Shown: piece after piece, positions 9,426 through 18,484 of the stretch | Numbering within the stretch: the stretch's first letter is position 1 | Layout of the letters: the number at the start of each line of letters is the position of its first letter | Source: Alkalilimnicola ehrlichii | GTDB taxonomy: Bacteria > Pseudomonadota > Gammaproteobacteria > Nitrococcales > AK92 | Direction: 5' to 3' | Length of the DNA: 64,000 nucleotides | Assembly: GCF_003399765.1 (NCBI RefSeq) | Contig: NZ_NFZV01000018.1 | Coordinates: 30,782 to 94,781 of the forward strand | Notes under the pieces: generated by a model | What the model saw: the letters and a program-made list of their open reading frames with translations, nothing else | What the model was told of the DNA's origin: nothing | Database searches by the model: none | Translations under genes and position numbers: made by a program

Positions 9426-11258
9426 TTAGAAAGGAAATACCAGCGGTACCGTGATAACGGTGGTAATAAGCACGACCACGGTGAAGGGGACGCCGATGCG
9501 GACAAAATCAAAGAAGCTGTAGTTGCCGGGTGCGACCACGAGCGTGTTAACCGGCGAGGAAACCGGAGTCATAAAGGCTGCGGATGCGGCAAGGGCGACC
9601 GTCATCGCAAAGGGGTAAGGGGAGAGCCCTAGCTCGGCGGCTACCGCGAGCGCAATCGGCGCCATCAGCACGGCGGTTGCCGTGTTCGAGATGAATAAGC
9701 CGAGTATGGCGGTTAGCACGAAAATGGTTGCCAGAACCAGTCGCGGGTCGGCGTTGCCCACTGCATCTAATAGGGCATCGGCGGCGAGGTCGACGCCGCC
9801 GGTGTTTTGCAGCGCGATAGAGAAAGGCAGCATGCCGACGATTAGAATCAGGCTTTGCCAGTGAATCGAATTGTAGGCGCTGTTCATGTCGACGCAGCGG
9901 AAAAGTCCCAGCAATAAACAGCCGATCAGCGCGGCCTGTACGTTTTCCACCACGCCGGTCACCATCATGCCCACGACGAGCGCGAGAATGCCGATGGCGA
10001 AGGGGGCGCCGGAAGGGGCGGCTACCACATCGTCCGATTCCGCCGGCATGTTCAGGGTGATCAGATCCCGCTTGTGATCTTGGATGGTTTTGATGGCCCG
10101 CCAGGGGCCGGCGACGAGTAGGGTGTCGCCGAGCTTCAGCGGCTTGTCGAGTAAGTCGCCTTCGACCGCGGTTTGGCGGCGTTTCAAGCCGACCACGGTT
10201 ACCCCGTATTCGGAGCGGAAGCGAGTGTCGAGGACGGTTTTCCCGATGAGGCTGGAGGTGGCGGGAATCATGAGTTCGGCCATGCCGATGGCTTGCGAGT
10301 GATCGGCAAAGTAATTGCCCGATAGTTGCAGCTCGCGCAGTGCGAAGCGTTCGCAAAGATCGGGCAGGTCGACGGTCGCGCTGCGCACGTCGAGAAACAG
10401 CACATCGCCGGCTTCCAGTTCGGTTTGCGCGATCGGCTCGATGATCTCACTGGATAGGCGTTTACGTCGCTCGATGGCGATGATGTTGATGCCGGCGCTG
10501 GCGCGCAGGTCGAGCTCGTCCAGTCGCTTGCCGATCCAGCTCGATTGGGAGGATATCCGCAGACGGTGTTCTCGGCTGGTGAGTTTGTACTCATCGATCC
10601 ATTCGGAGAGGTGCGGGCGGTTGGCTTGAGCGAGGTCGACAGCCGGTGCGGCGGCGCCGAGGAAACGGCGCACAATCAGCATGTAGCCGATAGCGAGTAT
10701 AAGAATAGGGATGCCGAAGGGGGTGAAGGCGAAAAAGCTAAACCCGTCATAGCCGTCGCGTACCAACTGGGCGTGCACGACCAGATTGGGGGCGGTGGCT
10801 ACCAGCGTCATCATGCCGCTGATCAGGGCGGCGACGCTAAGCGGCATCATGAGCCGGCTCGCTGGAATGCGGGCATTTCGGGCAATGCGGAGTACCACGG
10901 GAATGAATATGGCGACGACGCCGGTCGAACTCATAAACGAGCCGACGCCGGTGACGATGACCATGAGCAGAAAGATCAGGCGTGCTTCGTTGCGGCCGGC
11001 GCGACGAATCAGCAGGTCGCCCAGTTTTTGGGCGACGCCTGTGCGCACCAGGCCTTCGCCGATCACGAACAGTGCCGCAATCAGTACGATATTCGGGTCG
11101 CTCAAGCCGACTAAGGCGTCCGAGACGTCTATGACGCCGGTTAGCGGCAGAACCGTCATCATGATAAGCGCGACCGCATCCATCCGCGGGCGGTTGATCG
11201 CGAACATGACGATAGTCGCCGCCAGCAAGCTTAGAACGATGATTAGCTCGTTGTTCAT
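9426..11258 (-). CDS. SLC13-family permease with two TrkA-C (RCK_C) domains
   Basis: This 610-residue inner-membrane transporter is built as membrane half, soluble insert, membrane half. The hydrophobic ends match the DASS/SLC13 sodium:anion symporters, with conserved SSTGVVAIFIPV and ATAPNLVVHA hairpin motifs and a C-terminal NTATAVLMAPIA. The central region (about residues 210-390) holds two TrkA-C-like domains, which bind ligands and regulate transport. Proteins with this layout carry dicarboxylates or sulfate; the substrate here is unknown. The frame is intact. Confidence 0.85.
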   Translation of the reverse strand: MNNELIIVLSLLAATIVMFAINRPRMDAVALIMMTVLPLTGVIDVSDALVGLSDPNIVLIAALFVIGEGLVRTGVAQKLGDLLIRRAGRNEARLIFLLMVIVTGVGSFMSSTGVVAIFIPVVLRIARNARIPASRLMMPLSVAALISGMMTLVATAPNLVVHAQLVRDGYDGFSFFAFTPFGIPILILAIGYMLIVRRFLGAAAPAVDLAQANRPHLSEWIDEYKLTSREHRLRISSQSSWIGKRLDELDLRASAGINIIAIERRKRLSSEIIEPIAQTELEAGDVLFLDVRSATVDLPDLCERFALRELQLSGNYFADHSQAIGMAELMIPATSSLIGKTVLDTRFRSEYGVTVVGLKRRQTAVEGDLLDKPLKLGDTLLVAGPWRAIKTIQDHKRDLITLNMPAESDDVVAAPSGAPFAIGILALVVGMMVTGVVENVQAALIGCLLLGLFRCVDMNSAYNSIHWQSLILIVGMLPFSIALQNTGGVDLAADALLDAVGNADPRLVLATIFVLTAILGLFISNTATAVLMAPIALAVAAELGLSPYPFAMTVALAASAAFMTPVSSPVNTLVVAPGNYSFFDFVRIGVPFTVVVLITTVITVPLVFPF

Positions 11259-11525
11259 TCTTATGTCTTCTATGTGATGAAGCAGGCCGCCTCGCCCGCC
11301 GAAGGGCTGCCGCTATTCGAACGTCGGCGAATGCTAACGCAAAGGTATTGAGTACGCTATGGTTGATTGACAAGCACTTGCTAACTTGTTGTATCTTCAA
11401 GAAGAAGCCTGTTTGGGCATGCCTCACAGTTCGGCATTAAAACCGTCGGAATGCGAACTGTCCCGTCGTTTTGCGAAAAAAGCGTTTGCTATGGTCCGCT
11501 TTCAGGGAAAACGCAGGAGGCAGGA

Positions 11526-12694
11526 GTGACGTTAAAGTCCTTTCCAGGGAATATCCCAGAGACCATGTCGGCGATGCTGCTGACCGGGCACGGCGGTATC
11601 GATAAATTGGTGTACCGCGACGATGTGCCCACCCCCAAGCCCGCGCGGGCGAAGTCTTGGTGCAAGTCACGGCGACGGCCAAGAACAACACCGACCGTAA
11701 AGCCCGCGAGGGTCTTTATCCGACCAAGGATAAAGGCGAGATGACCTCCTTCCAGATCGGTGGCTCGCCGACCTTGACCTTTCCCCGGATTCAGGGTGCC
11801 GATGTTGCCGGCCGCATCGTCGCGGTAGGCGACGGTGTCGACTCGGGCCGGATCGGGGAGCGTGGTTTATTGGATTTCAATCTCTACCCCGATAGTCGGC
11901 GCGATATCAATTTGACGCCGGATTACTACGGCCACGGTGCCGATGGCGGCTATGCCGAGTACATTGCGGTGCCGTCCGATCAGTTTCACACGGTCGCCAA
12001 TCCAGCGCTGGCGGATGCCGAGTTGGCGGCGATGGGCATGTGCTCCTACCAAACCGCGATGCACATGCTGACCTCGGCTAAGGTCAAGGCCGGCGAGCGG
12101 GTGCTGGTTACCGGTGCTAGCGGAGGCGTCGGTACGGCGCTGATTCAGTTATGCCGGATCATGGGTGCAATCCCCTATGCGCTGAGCCAGCAGGATAAGG
12201 CCGACGCCTTGTTGGCGTTGGGCGCGGAGGCGGTATTGGATCGCTCCGACATGGCTAACTTCACCGACAAGGTACGGGCCGTGACGCAGGGGCAGCCGAT
12301 CGATGCGGTGATGGACTTGGTCGGCGGCGAGATGACCGACCGCTTCATCGACACCATGATCTTCGACATGAAACGCCGCAGCAGCTACCCCCGGCTAAGC
12401 ATTGCCGGTGCCAGCGGCGGTAACGTCAGCGAAATGATGTGGACCCGGATTTACCTTTATCAGGTGCAGATTTTCGGGGTGTCCCACGGCACGCGGGAAG
12501 AGGCCGAGCAACTGGTGGCGTGGATTCGTTCCGGCGAGCTCAAGCCGGTGCTGCACGGCGCGTTCAAGCTATCCGAGCTGCATGCGGCGGAAGAGTACTT
12601 CGTCAATCGCGGCAGCAATTACCTCGGCAAAATCGTCATCGTGCCTGACGCGCAATGGCAGGAACACGGCGCGCCGTTCGCGGTAGGAGAATAA
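11526..12694 (+). CDS. Zinc-type alcohol dehydrogenase/quinone oxidoreductase (MDR family, frameshifted)
   Basis: This medium-chain dehydrogenase/reductase has about 390 residues once the frame is repaired. The catalytic-domain start (MLLTGHGGIDKL) and the Rossmann loop VLVTGASGGVGTALIQLC are clear. One missing base near 11640-11652 separates VPTPKPARG from EVLVQVTAT. The start is GTG, because AGGAGG at 11515-11520 lies 5 bases before it. It ends 2 bases before the proline-racemase-family gene, so the two form an operon. The classical structural-zinc cysteine cluster is absent, so it is more likely a quinone-oxidoreductase-like enzyme. Confidence 0.75.
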
Positions 12695-12696
12695 GT

Positions 12697-13809
12697 ATGA
12701 GCGAGAGACTCACCTTACAGTTGCTCGACACCCATGCCGGCGGCGATGTCAGCCGCATTGTCACCGGCGGTATCGAGCCGCTACCGGGGGCGACGGTGCG
12801 GGCGCAGATGGAATACTTGCGGGATGAGGCGGACGGGCTGCGCAAGCTGCTGCTGAACGAGCCGTACGGCATTCCCGAAATGTCGGTGGATCTGCTGGTA
12901 CCGCCGACCGATCCGCGGGCGCAGGTCGGCTACATCATCATGGAGGTGATGGGATACCCGATTTATTCGGGGTCTAACACCATCTGCACCGCGACGGCCG
13001 CCTTGGAAACCGGCTTGGTACCCAAGCGGGAAGGTCGGCAGCGGTTCGTTATGGAATCGCCGGCCGGTTTGGTGCATATCGAAGCGACGGTCCGCAACGG
13101 CGCGGTCGAAGCGGTTACCTGCGAAGGGTTGCCCAGTTACATCGATACCTATAAGGCTCGTATCCATGTGCCGTCGGTGGGGCGAATTACGTATAGCGTT
13201 GCTTACAGCGGCGGTTTCTATGCGCTGGTGGACGCCACCGAGCTGGGCTTTGATCTTACCTTGGACGAAGAGGCGCAGCTGGCGAAAACGGCTTACGCCA
13301 TCGTAGAGGCCTTGCAGGCCGAGCGCGGCTTTTCGCACTACACCTTAGGCGATGTCGGGCCGCTGCCGTTTCTGCACTTCATGGGGCCGGTCGAGCAGGT
13401 GGCGGATAATTTCTACCGCTCCCGTTCGACGACCTATGTGCATCCGGGCGTGATCTGCCGGAGTACTACCGGAACCGGTACCTCGGCTCGCTTGGCTTTG
13501 ATGGCGCACGAAGGCAAGATCAAGCCCGGCGATAAGCTGGAGACCGCGTCTTTGCGCAACACCGGCTTCATCGGCGAGTTTACCGGCACTCAACAGGCCG
13601 GGCCGCACCAAATCGTTGAGAACACGATTACCGGGCGCGGCTACGTGCTCTCCCGCTCCGAGATCGTGGTTAACAGCGGCGACCCGATGGCCGAGCGCGA
13701 CGGTTTGCGGCATATTCTGACCAGCGCTCACACGCCGGCAACGAAGGCCGCTTCGTTGGCTGCTAACGTGCCGGAGATTAGACAACTCGATATCGAAGTC
13801 GAGGGTTAG
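12697..13809 (+). CDS. Proline racemase family protein (Ser/Thr active-site type)
   Basis: This 370-residue enzyme is of the proline racemase/hydroxyproline epimerase/3-hydroxyproline dehydratase superfamily. Two residues act as acid/base at the ends of the cleft. In proline racemase both are cysteine. Here the first position reads YSGSNTIC (S91) and the second STTGTGTSAR (T258), so both cysteines are replaced. That argues against racemase chemistry and is closer to dehydratase or epimerase subgroups. A GGAGA ribosome-binding site precedes the ATG. It is the second gene of an operon with the dehydrogenase, suggesting a small catabolic pathway for a hydroxy-amino acid or analogue. Confidence 0.8.
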   Translation: MSERLTLQLLDTHAGGDVSRIVTGGIEPLPGATVRAQMEYLRDEADGLRKLLLNEPYGIPEMSVDLLVPPTDPRAQVGYIIMEVMGYPIYSGSNTICTATAALETGLVPKREGRQRFVMESPAGLVHIEATVRNGAVEAVTCEGLPSYIDTYKARIHVPSVGRITYSVAYSGGFYALVDATELGFDLTLDEEAQLAKTAYAIVEALQAERGFSHYTLGDVGPLPFLHFMGPVEQVADNFYRSRSTTYVHPGVICRSTTGTGTSARLALMAHEGKIKPGDKLETASLRNTGFIGEFTGTQQAGPHQIVENTITGRGYVLSRSEIVVNSGDPMAERDGLRHILTSAHTPATKAASLAANVPEIRQLDIEVEG

Positions 13810-13815
13810 GCCGGG

Positions 13816-14781
13816 TTATGCGGAAGCGAACGCAAAAGGCTCTGCCGGTACAAAGCGGTCGGTGACATCGCCGATCGGCTTTGCCGATGTCAGGTCGAGT
13901 CGCTGGCATTGCTCGAAGTCCAGCTCGTCGATGCGGGTCCAGACGATGTTCGGGCTGAACGAAGACTCAAAGGCGTAGATTCGTCGGGTCAAATCCGCGA
14001 GCGTGCGCCAGATGGTCTGCGACATGTGCGGTCGCGTCGGGTCGGGGACGCCGAAAGGCTGGGCGGCGTTACGCATCACGCTTAACAGGGCGGCGTATGC
14101 TTGCATTGGCGTATCCGCCGCCGGTAGACGGCCGACGTAATAACTGGCGCGTACGAAACGATCGGCGGCTTCGGTGGTTCCCGGCAGCGGTTGGGAGCCG
14201 CCGAGGCCTTGATAATGGCGCAGGTGTTCCAGTTGTTGATCGAACGGCGGCGAGTTGGTCATCACCCGATAGTTGCGGTCATGATGGGTAACGCATTGGC
14301 CGTCGATGTACTCGATGATGGCCGAGTCTCCGCTCGGGTCGTCGATGGCGAGATGCACCGTCGCCCAGCGCTGCGTGTTGGGGTCCACCTGCGGCCTTAC
14401 TTGGAAAGGCTGCGTTGCAAGGTATTCGACGCATTCCGCCACCGAGGCAAAGCGGTCGAGAAAGAACTGAGCCCATAAAGCGATCGACAGGGCCGGTACG
14501 TTTTGGTCGCGCTCGCCGTAGGCCGACTCCGTTAGCCACAGTAAATGTGTCGCCAGGCCCTTTTCGTTCATGCCATCGGTGGTGGCTTCGTCGTAGGCCG
14601 TTGCAACGAGGCTGCCATAGCGCGCGCTCCAACGTAACGGGTTCGGGTCGTTGTCCGTGCCGAGGCGTTGCGCGCCGCGCGGCAATACCCAGAGTCGGGT
14701 CCGCATATCTTCCATCCAGTCCATGTTCCGCCCCACCAGGACGCCTTGTCCGCTCCGGTCCCATAACACTCGCGTACACAT
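13816..14781 (-). CDS. Linear amide C-N hydrolase (choloylglycine hydrolase family)
   Basis: This Ntn-hydrolase has about 321 residues. The start is placed so that cysteine is residue 2 (MCTRVLW); loss of the initiator Met would expose this N-terminal nucleophile, as in bile-salt hydrolases and penicillin V acylases. GRNMDW and TDGMNEKGL are the conserved substrate-pocket motifs. There is no signal peptide with this start, so it is probably cytoplasmic. A longer frame from 14820 would bury the nucleophile. It is convergent with the proline-racemase-family gene. Confidence 0.8.
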   Translation of the reverse strand: MCTRVLWDRSGQGVLVGRNMDWMEDMRTRLWVLPRGAQRLGTDNDPNPLRWSARYGSLVATAYDEATTDGMNEKGLATHLLWLTESAYGERDQNVPALSIALWAQFFLDRFASVAECVEYLATQPFQVRPQVDPNTQRWATVHLAIDDPSGDSAIIEYIDGQCVTHHDRNYRVMTNSPPFDQQLEHLRHYQGLGGSQPLPGTTEAADRFVRASYYVGRLPAADTPMQAYAALLSVMRNAAQPFGVPDPTRPHMSQTIWRTLADLTRRIYAFESSFSPNIVWTRIDELDFEQCQRLDLTSAKPIGDVTDRFVPAEPFAFASA

Positions 14782-14941
14782 CGCCGCCACCTTCGCTCGC
14801 TTTTCATGAGTGAATACCACTGTGAGGTGGGGGAGAGGTTGTTCTGAAGCAAGTTAGGAGAGTTCGACACGAAAGGCTTGACCTAAAGTTCGCTTAAGGC
14901 TCTAGGCTGCTGAAGCTCATTCGGATTAAAGGAGCCTGGTG

Positions 14942-15601
14942 ATGCGTCAAATTCAACCTGATCTGTGGCAAACCGAAGTAGAGAATCCGGCTCCCGGGCT
15001 CTTTACGCATGCTTATCTATTGGTTCGCGACACCGGTAATGTGTTGTTTTACAACACGGGTGTCGACGACGACATCGATCAGATGGCCGCCTTAGGCGGA
15101 GTCGCCTATCAATTCTTAAGCCATAGAGACGAACTGAGCGATACATTAAGTGTGTTCGCGGAACGATTCGGAGCCGAATTAGGCGGGCATGTTGCCGAGC
15201 GGGCAGAGTTTGCCGAATTTCGAGTGCCGACGGTGGCGTTCGATAAACGGGAGACGAAGCTTGGTAACATCGAGGTGATCCCTACGCCGGGGCATAGTCC
15301 GGGCAGCACCTCCTTTTTAGTGACTTCGCCCTTTGGCAAGCGCTACCTTTTTACCGGCGATACACTTTACATGAGCGCCGAAGAAACGATAGAAACCGCT
15401 TATTTCGAGCGCGGAAGCGATTTCGACGCGTATCTTGAGAGCCTTAATGTGCTGCGGGCATTAGAGCCGGATGTCGTGATTTCGAGTGCGACAGGCGGTA
15501 ATGGCGGTTATAAGGAGCTGGTTAAAGGAGAGTGGCCGCAGCTCGTCGAGCGTGCTTCCGAACGGCTGCGTTCCAGGAGGACGATTGTTCGAGCGTCATG
15601 A
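14942..15601 (+). CDS. Metallo-beta-lactamase-fold protein with degenerate metal site
   Basis: The 219-residue product keeps the later fold signatures TPGHSPGS and FTGDTLY. The first metal motif, normally HxHxDH, reads LSHRDELSD, so at least part of the canonical two-metal site is missing. It may bind one metal, use other ligands, or be a non-hydrolytic member. ATG 14942 is preferred to the GTG 3 bases upstream because AAAGGAG precedes it. There is no signal peptide. Its role is not inferable from neighbours. Confidence 0.75.
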   Translation: MRQIQPDLWQTEVENPAPGLFTHAYLLVRDTGNVLFYNTGVDDDIDQMAALGGVAYQFLSHRDELSDTLSVFAERFGAELGGHVAERAEFAEFRVPTVAFDKRETKLGNIEVIPTPGHSPGSTSFLVTSPFGKRYLFTGDTLYMSAEETIETAYFERGSDFDAYLESLNVLRALEPDVVISSATGGNGGYKELVKGEWPQLVERASERLRSRRTIVRAS

Positions 15602-15764
15602 GCCAGCGTTTCCTTTATCGATAGTGAGCGTGCTAGCCTGCTTCGCCGGAGGGGGAGGGATATTCAGCGTTTCTCAGGCGTCTCCGCCCGGTAACGACAT
15701 CGCCGGTGTCGGTACAACGGCCCGGCAATGCGAACAACATAGGCCACGTTTAGAAGTCGATAGT

Positions 15765-16487
15765 ATGCGCGCAAGGAGACGAAAGTACCGGGGCGGTAGC
15801 TCGAAGCTGCTGAAATGGAGTTTGACCGTCGTTGCGGCGGTGGTGGCCGTCAGCGTAATGCTGGTTTTGGTCCTGCGTTGGGTGCCGCCGCCAACTTCGG
15901 CCTTTATGTTGCAACATGTGCTTCAGCAGCGCGGATCTAGCCAGGCTGTGCCCTTGAGACATCGCTGGGTGCCCCTGGAATCGATGTCCGCCTACGCCCC
16001 GGCTGCCGTGGTCGCGGCGGAAGACCAATTGTTCTATCACCATCGAGGTTTCGACTTCGAAGCGTTACGGCAGGCGTGGGCGCATAATCAGGCGGGCGGG
16101 GCGGTTCGCGGCGGCAGTACGATTACTCAACAAACGGCGAAAAACTTATTCCTGTGGCCGGCACGCAGCCTATTTCGCAAGGGCGTGGAAGCGTATTTCG
16201 CCGTGTTGATCGAAGCGCTTTGGCCGAAGCAACGCATCGTCGAAGTGTACCTTAACATCGCGCAATTCGGCGACGGCATCTACGGCGTGGGTGCGGCAAG
16301 CGAGGCTTTCTTCGGCAAGCCTGCCGCCGAGCTGACCGCTTATGAGGCGGCGTTGCTAGCCGCCGTGCTACCCAACCCGGTGCGGCTACGTGTGGACCAG
16401 CCATCCGCGTATGTCTTACAGCGGCGGGATTGGATCGCACGCCAAATGTGGCAATTAGAGGCTCACGGTTACCTGCCGAGCTATTAA
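15765..16487 (+). CDS. mtgA: Monofunctional peptidoglycan glycosyltransferase MtgA
   Basis: This GT51 enzyme polymerises lipid II into glycan strands. A single N-terminal membrane anchor (about residues 18-38) is followed by the catalytic domain. AAEDQLFYHHRG contains the catalytic glutamate E86, and GGSTITQQTAKNLFL is the conserved lipid-binding motif. There is no transpeptidase domain, and the length (240 residues) is right for MtgA. The ATG at 15765 is chosen because it starts just before the basic stretch MRARRRKYR preceding the anchor. The protein sits at the inner membrane facing the periplasm. Confidence 0.92.
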   Translation: MRARRRKYRGGSSKLLKWSLTVVAAVVAVSVMLVLVLRWVPPPTSAFMLQHVLQQRGSSQAVPLRHRWVPLESMSAYAPAAVVAAEDQLFYHHRGFDFEALRQAWAHNQAGGAVRGGSTITQQTAKNLFLWPARSLFRKGVEAYFAVLIEALWPKQRIVEVYLNIAQFGDGIYGVGAASEAFFGKPAAELTAYEAALLAAVLPNPVRLRVDQPSAYVLQRRDWIARQMWQLEAHGYLPSY

Positions 16488-16648
16488 GTGTCGCTGCGAG
16501 AGGCCGCGCCATGCGGCGATAGCTCTTATAGCCATTGGAGAGCGGCCTCAGCGTTCAAGCCGCATTGAAAATGTGCTCGTGGAAGCCTGGTTCGAAGGCT
16601 TTCCCTTCGCTCCCGATCTTCTTTCTTTCGATATCTCGCCTGTTGCCA

Positions 16649-16665
16649 TGCACTAAGCCCGTGCA
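16649..16665. promoter_or_regulatory. NtrC binding site
   Basis: TGCACTAAGCCCGTGCA matches the NtrC pattern TGCAC-N7-GTGCA exactly. It is embedded in a longer perfect palindrome with 10-bp arms (16644-16670). It lies about 95 bp before the -24 element, a normal enhancer distance. Confidence 0.7.
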
Positions 16666-16758
16666 TGGCACCGTCGAATTGCACCCAATTTCGGCAGTGT
16701 TTCTGAACGGCTGTCTGACGGATGTTGTTGTTGCTTTTGATTTAAGGCAATTTTCGCC

Positions 16759-16775
16759 TTGGCATGCACTTTGCT
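16759..16775 (+). promoter_or_regulatory. Sigma54 promoter for nrtABC
   Basis: TTGGCATGCACTTTGCT has the invariant GG (-24) and GC (-12) separated by exactly 10 bases, and matches the TGGCAYG-N4-TTGC pattern closely. With the upstream NtrC-type site it predicts expression under nitrogen limitation. Confidence 0.75.
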
Positions 16776-16989
16776 AGCTAGGGCAAAGGACGTGAACCAG
16801 GCCTTTTTCAGGTACGAGTGCGTCGAACGCTAAGGATCGTGCAACGTGGCGCGGTCAATGTTCGATTACCGGGCGCGCTGCGATAGCGGTAACTGGGGCG
16901 AACCCAAACCGTTGCCGCCTCTCGCGAGCTCGGCGTTAAGCACGCATTGGCGTGCCATTCGTTCGTACCTGCACGACAAAGGTGAAATT

Positions 16990-18378
16990 ATGCGCACACG
17001 TCCTGCGATCCTTGCTTCTGCCTTTAAACACGTTTGTGCCATTGCGTTAGGCGCGGGTCTTGCCTTCTCCGGCGCCGTCAACGCGGAGGTCGGTTGGCCG
17101 GAAAAGGAAGATCTGACCTTCGGTTTTATCAAGCTGACCGATATGGTCCCCCTGGCCATAGCCCTGGAACGCGGCTACTTCATGGACGAGGGTCTGTTCG
17201 TCGAGCTAGAGGCCCAGGCGAACTGGCGAGTGCTTTTGGATCGCGTTATTTCGGGCGATCTTGACGGCGCGCACATGCTGTCCGGGCAACCGCTGGCCTC
17301 CACGATCGGTTACGGCACCCAAGCGCATATCATTACCGCGTTTACAATGGACCTGAACGGCAACGCTTGCACCGTTTCCAACGCGGTCTGGGAAGCCATG
17401 AAACCCCATCTCGCTATGGATGGCGACAAGCCGCGGCACCCCATTGGCGCCGAAGCGCTGATCCCGGTCATCGAGGCGTTCAACGACGACGGCGAGCAGT
17501 TTCGGCTGGGAATGGTTTTTCCCGTTTCTACGCATAACTATGAGCTTCGCTATTGGCTGGCTGCCGGCGGGATTCACCCCGGCTACTATGCCCCGCAACG
17601 GGGCGATACCTCCGGTACTCAGGGGGCTGACGTACAAATTTCCGTTACGCCGCCGCCGCAAATGCCGGCGACCTTGGAAGCGGGCACGATCAACGGCTAT
17701 TGCGTCGGCGAACCCTGGAATCAGCAGGCGGTGTTTCGCGGCATCGGGACGCCTGTCATTACCGATTACGACATCCGCAACAACATCTCCGAGAAAGTGT
17801 TCGGAGTTAGCAACGAGTGGGCGGAGCGCTATCCGAACACCCACATTCGCGTGGTTAAGGCACTGATTCGCGCAGGTTATTGGCTGGACGCCAATGATAA
17901 TGCCAATCGAGAAGAGGCCGCCCGCATTATTTCGGAGCCGCATTATGTCGGTGCCGACTACGAGGTAATCGCCAACTCGATGACGGGGGTGTTCGAGTTC
18001 GAGAAAGGCGATGTCCGCGCCGCGCCCGACTTCAATGTCTTCTTCCGCTACAACGCGACTTACCCCTATTACTCCGACGCGGTTTGGTACCTAACGCAAA
18101 TGCGCCGTTGGGGCCAGATTCCGGAGGCCAAGCCGGACGATTGGTACATGGAAACCGCGAGGAAGGTGTTCCGTCCGGATATCTACCAAATCGCCGCCCG
18201 CGAGTTGATTCGCGAGGGGCATATTCCTGCGTCTGCCTTTCCGGATTTCGACACCGAGGATGGCTTCAGGTCGGTCGAGGCAACGACCTTTATCGACGGC
18301 ATCGAATTCGATGGCCGGGCACCGAATGCCTACCTTGAACGATTCGAAATCGGTTTGAAGGGCGACGAAACCCCCTGA
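16990..18378 (+). CDS. nrtA: Nitrate-type ABC transporter, substrate-binding protein
   Basis: The 462-residue periplasmic binding protein is of the NrtA/CmpA family. A signal peptide (residues 1 to about 29, ending SGAVNAEV) is followed by the two-lobed domain beginning [46 protein letters not shown] is the characteristic second-lobe block. The ligand is nitrate, nitrite or a related anion; bicarbonate and cyanate are alternatives within the family. It is the first gene of nrtABC, behind a sigma54/NtrC promoter, which favours nitrate. The start is set by the signal peptide. Confidence 0.88.
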   Translation: MRTRPAILASAFKHVCAIALGAGLAFSGAVNAEVGWPEKEDLTFGFIKLTDMVPLAIALERGYFMDEGLFVELEAQANWRVLLDRVISGDLDGAHMLSGQPLASTIGYGTQAHIITAFTMDLNGNACTVSNAVWEAMKPHLAMDGDKPRHPIGAEALIPVIEAFNDDGEQFRLGMVFPVSTHNYELRYWLAAGGIHPGYYAPQRGDTSGTQGADVQISVTPPPQMPATLEAGTINGYCVGEPWNQQAVFRGIGTPVITDYDIRNNISEKVFGVSNEWAERYPNTHIRVVKALIRAGYWLDANDNANREEAARIISEPHYVGADYEVIANSMTGVFEFEKGDVRAAPDFNVFFRYNATYPYYSDAVWYLTQMRRWGQIPEAKPDDWYMETARKVFRPDIYQIAARELIREGHIPASAFPDFDTEDGFRSVEATTFIDGIEFDGRAPNAYLERFEIGLKGDETP

Positions 18379-18441
18379 GGGTGGGTGAAGGTTGCGATCG
18401 TTCCGACGGTTTTCGAACTTAAAGGAATGGCCGACCGTTCT

Positions 18442-18465
18442 GCCGCCCTCCGCACGGAGGGCGGC
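18442..18465 (+). promoter_or_regulatory. Intercistronic hairpin between nrtA and nrtB
   Basis: An 11-bp perfect stem (GCCGCCCTCCG with CGGAGGGCGGC, 2-base loop) sits between nrtA and nrtB and is not followed by a T-run. Such hairpins often protect the upstream message, giving more binding protein than permease. Confidence 0.55.
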
Positions 18466-18484
18466 GCTATCCAGGAGAATATTT

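Larger units (their letters stand above)
16488..16989 (+). promoter_or_regulatory. Regulatory region and leader of nrtABC
   Basis: This 500-bp gap carries an NtrC-type site (16649-16665), a sigma54 promoter (16759-16775) and then a leader of about 200 bases before nrtA. A small stem (GCACGC-attg-GCGTGC, 16940-16955) lies in the leader. No clear terminator/antiterminator of the NasT type could be drawn by eye. A frame opening at 16846 runs into nrtA, but the nrtA signal peptide starts at 16990. Confidence 0.6.

Noticed and set aside
14942..15601. Active two-metal beta-lactamase or glyoxalase II
   Set aside because: The HxHxDH motif is missing, so only the fold is claimed.
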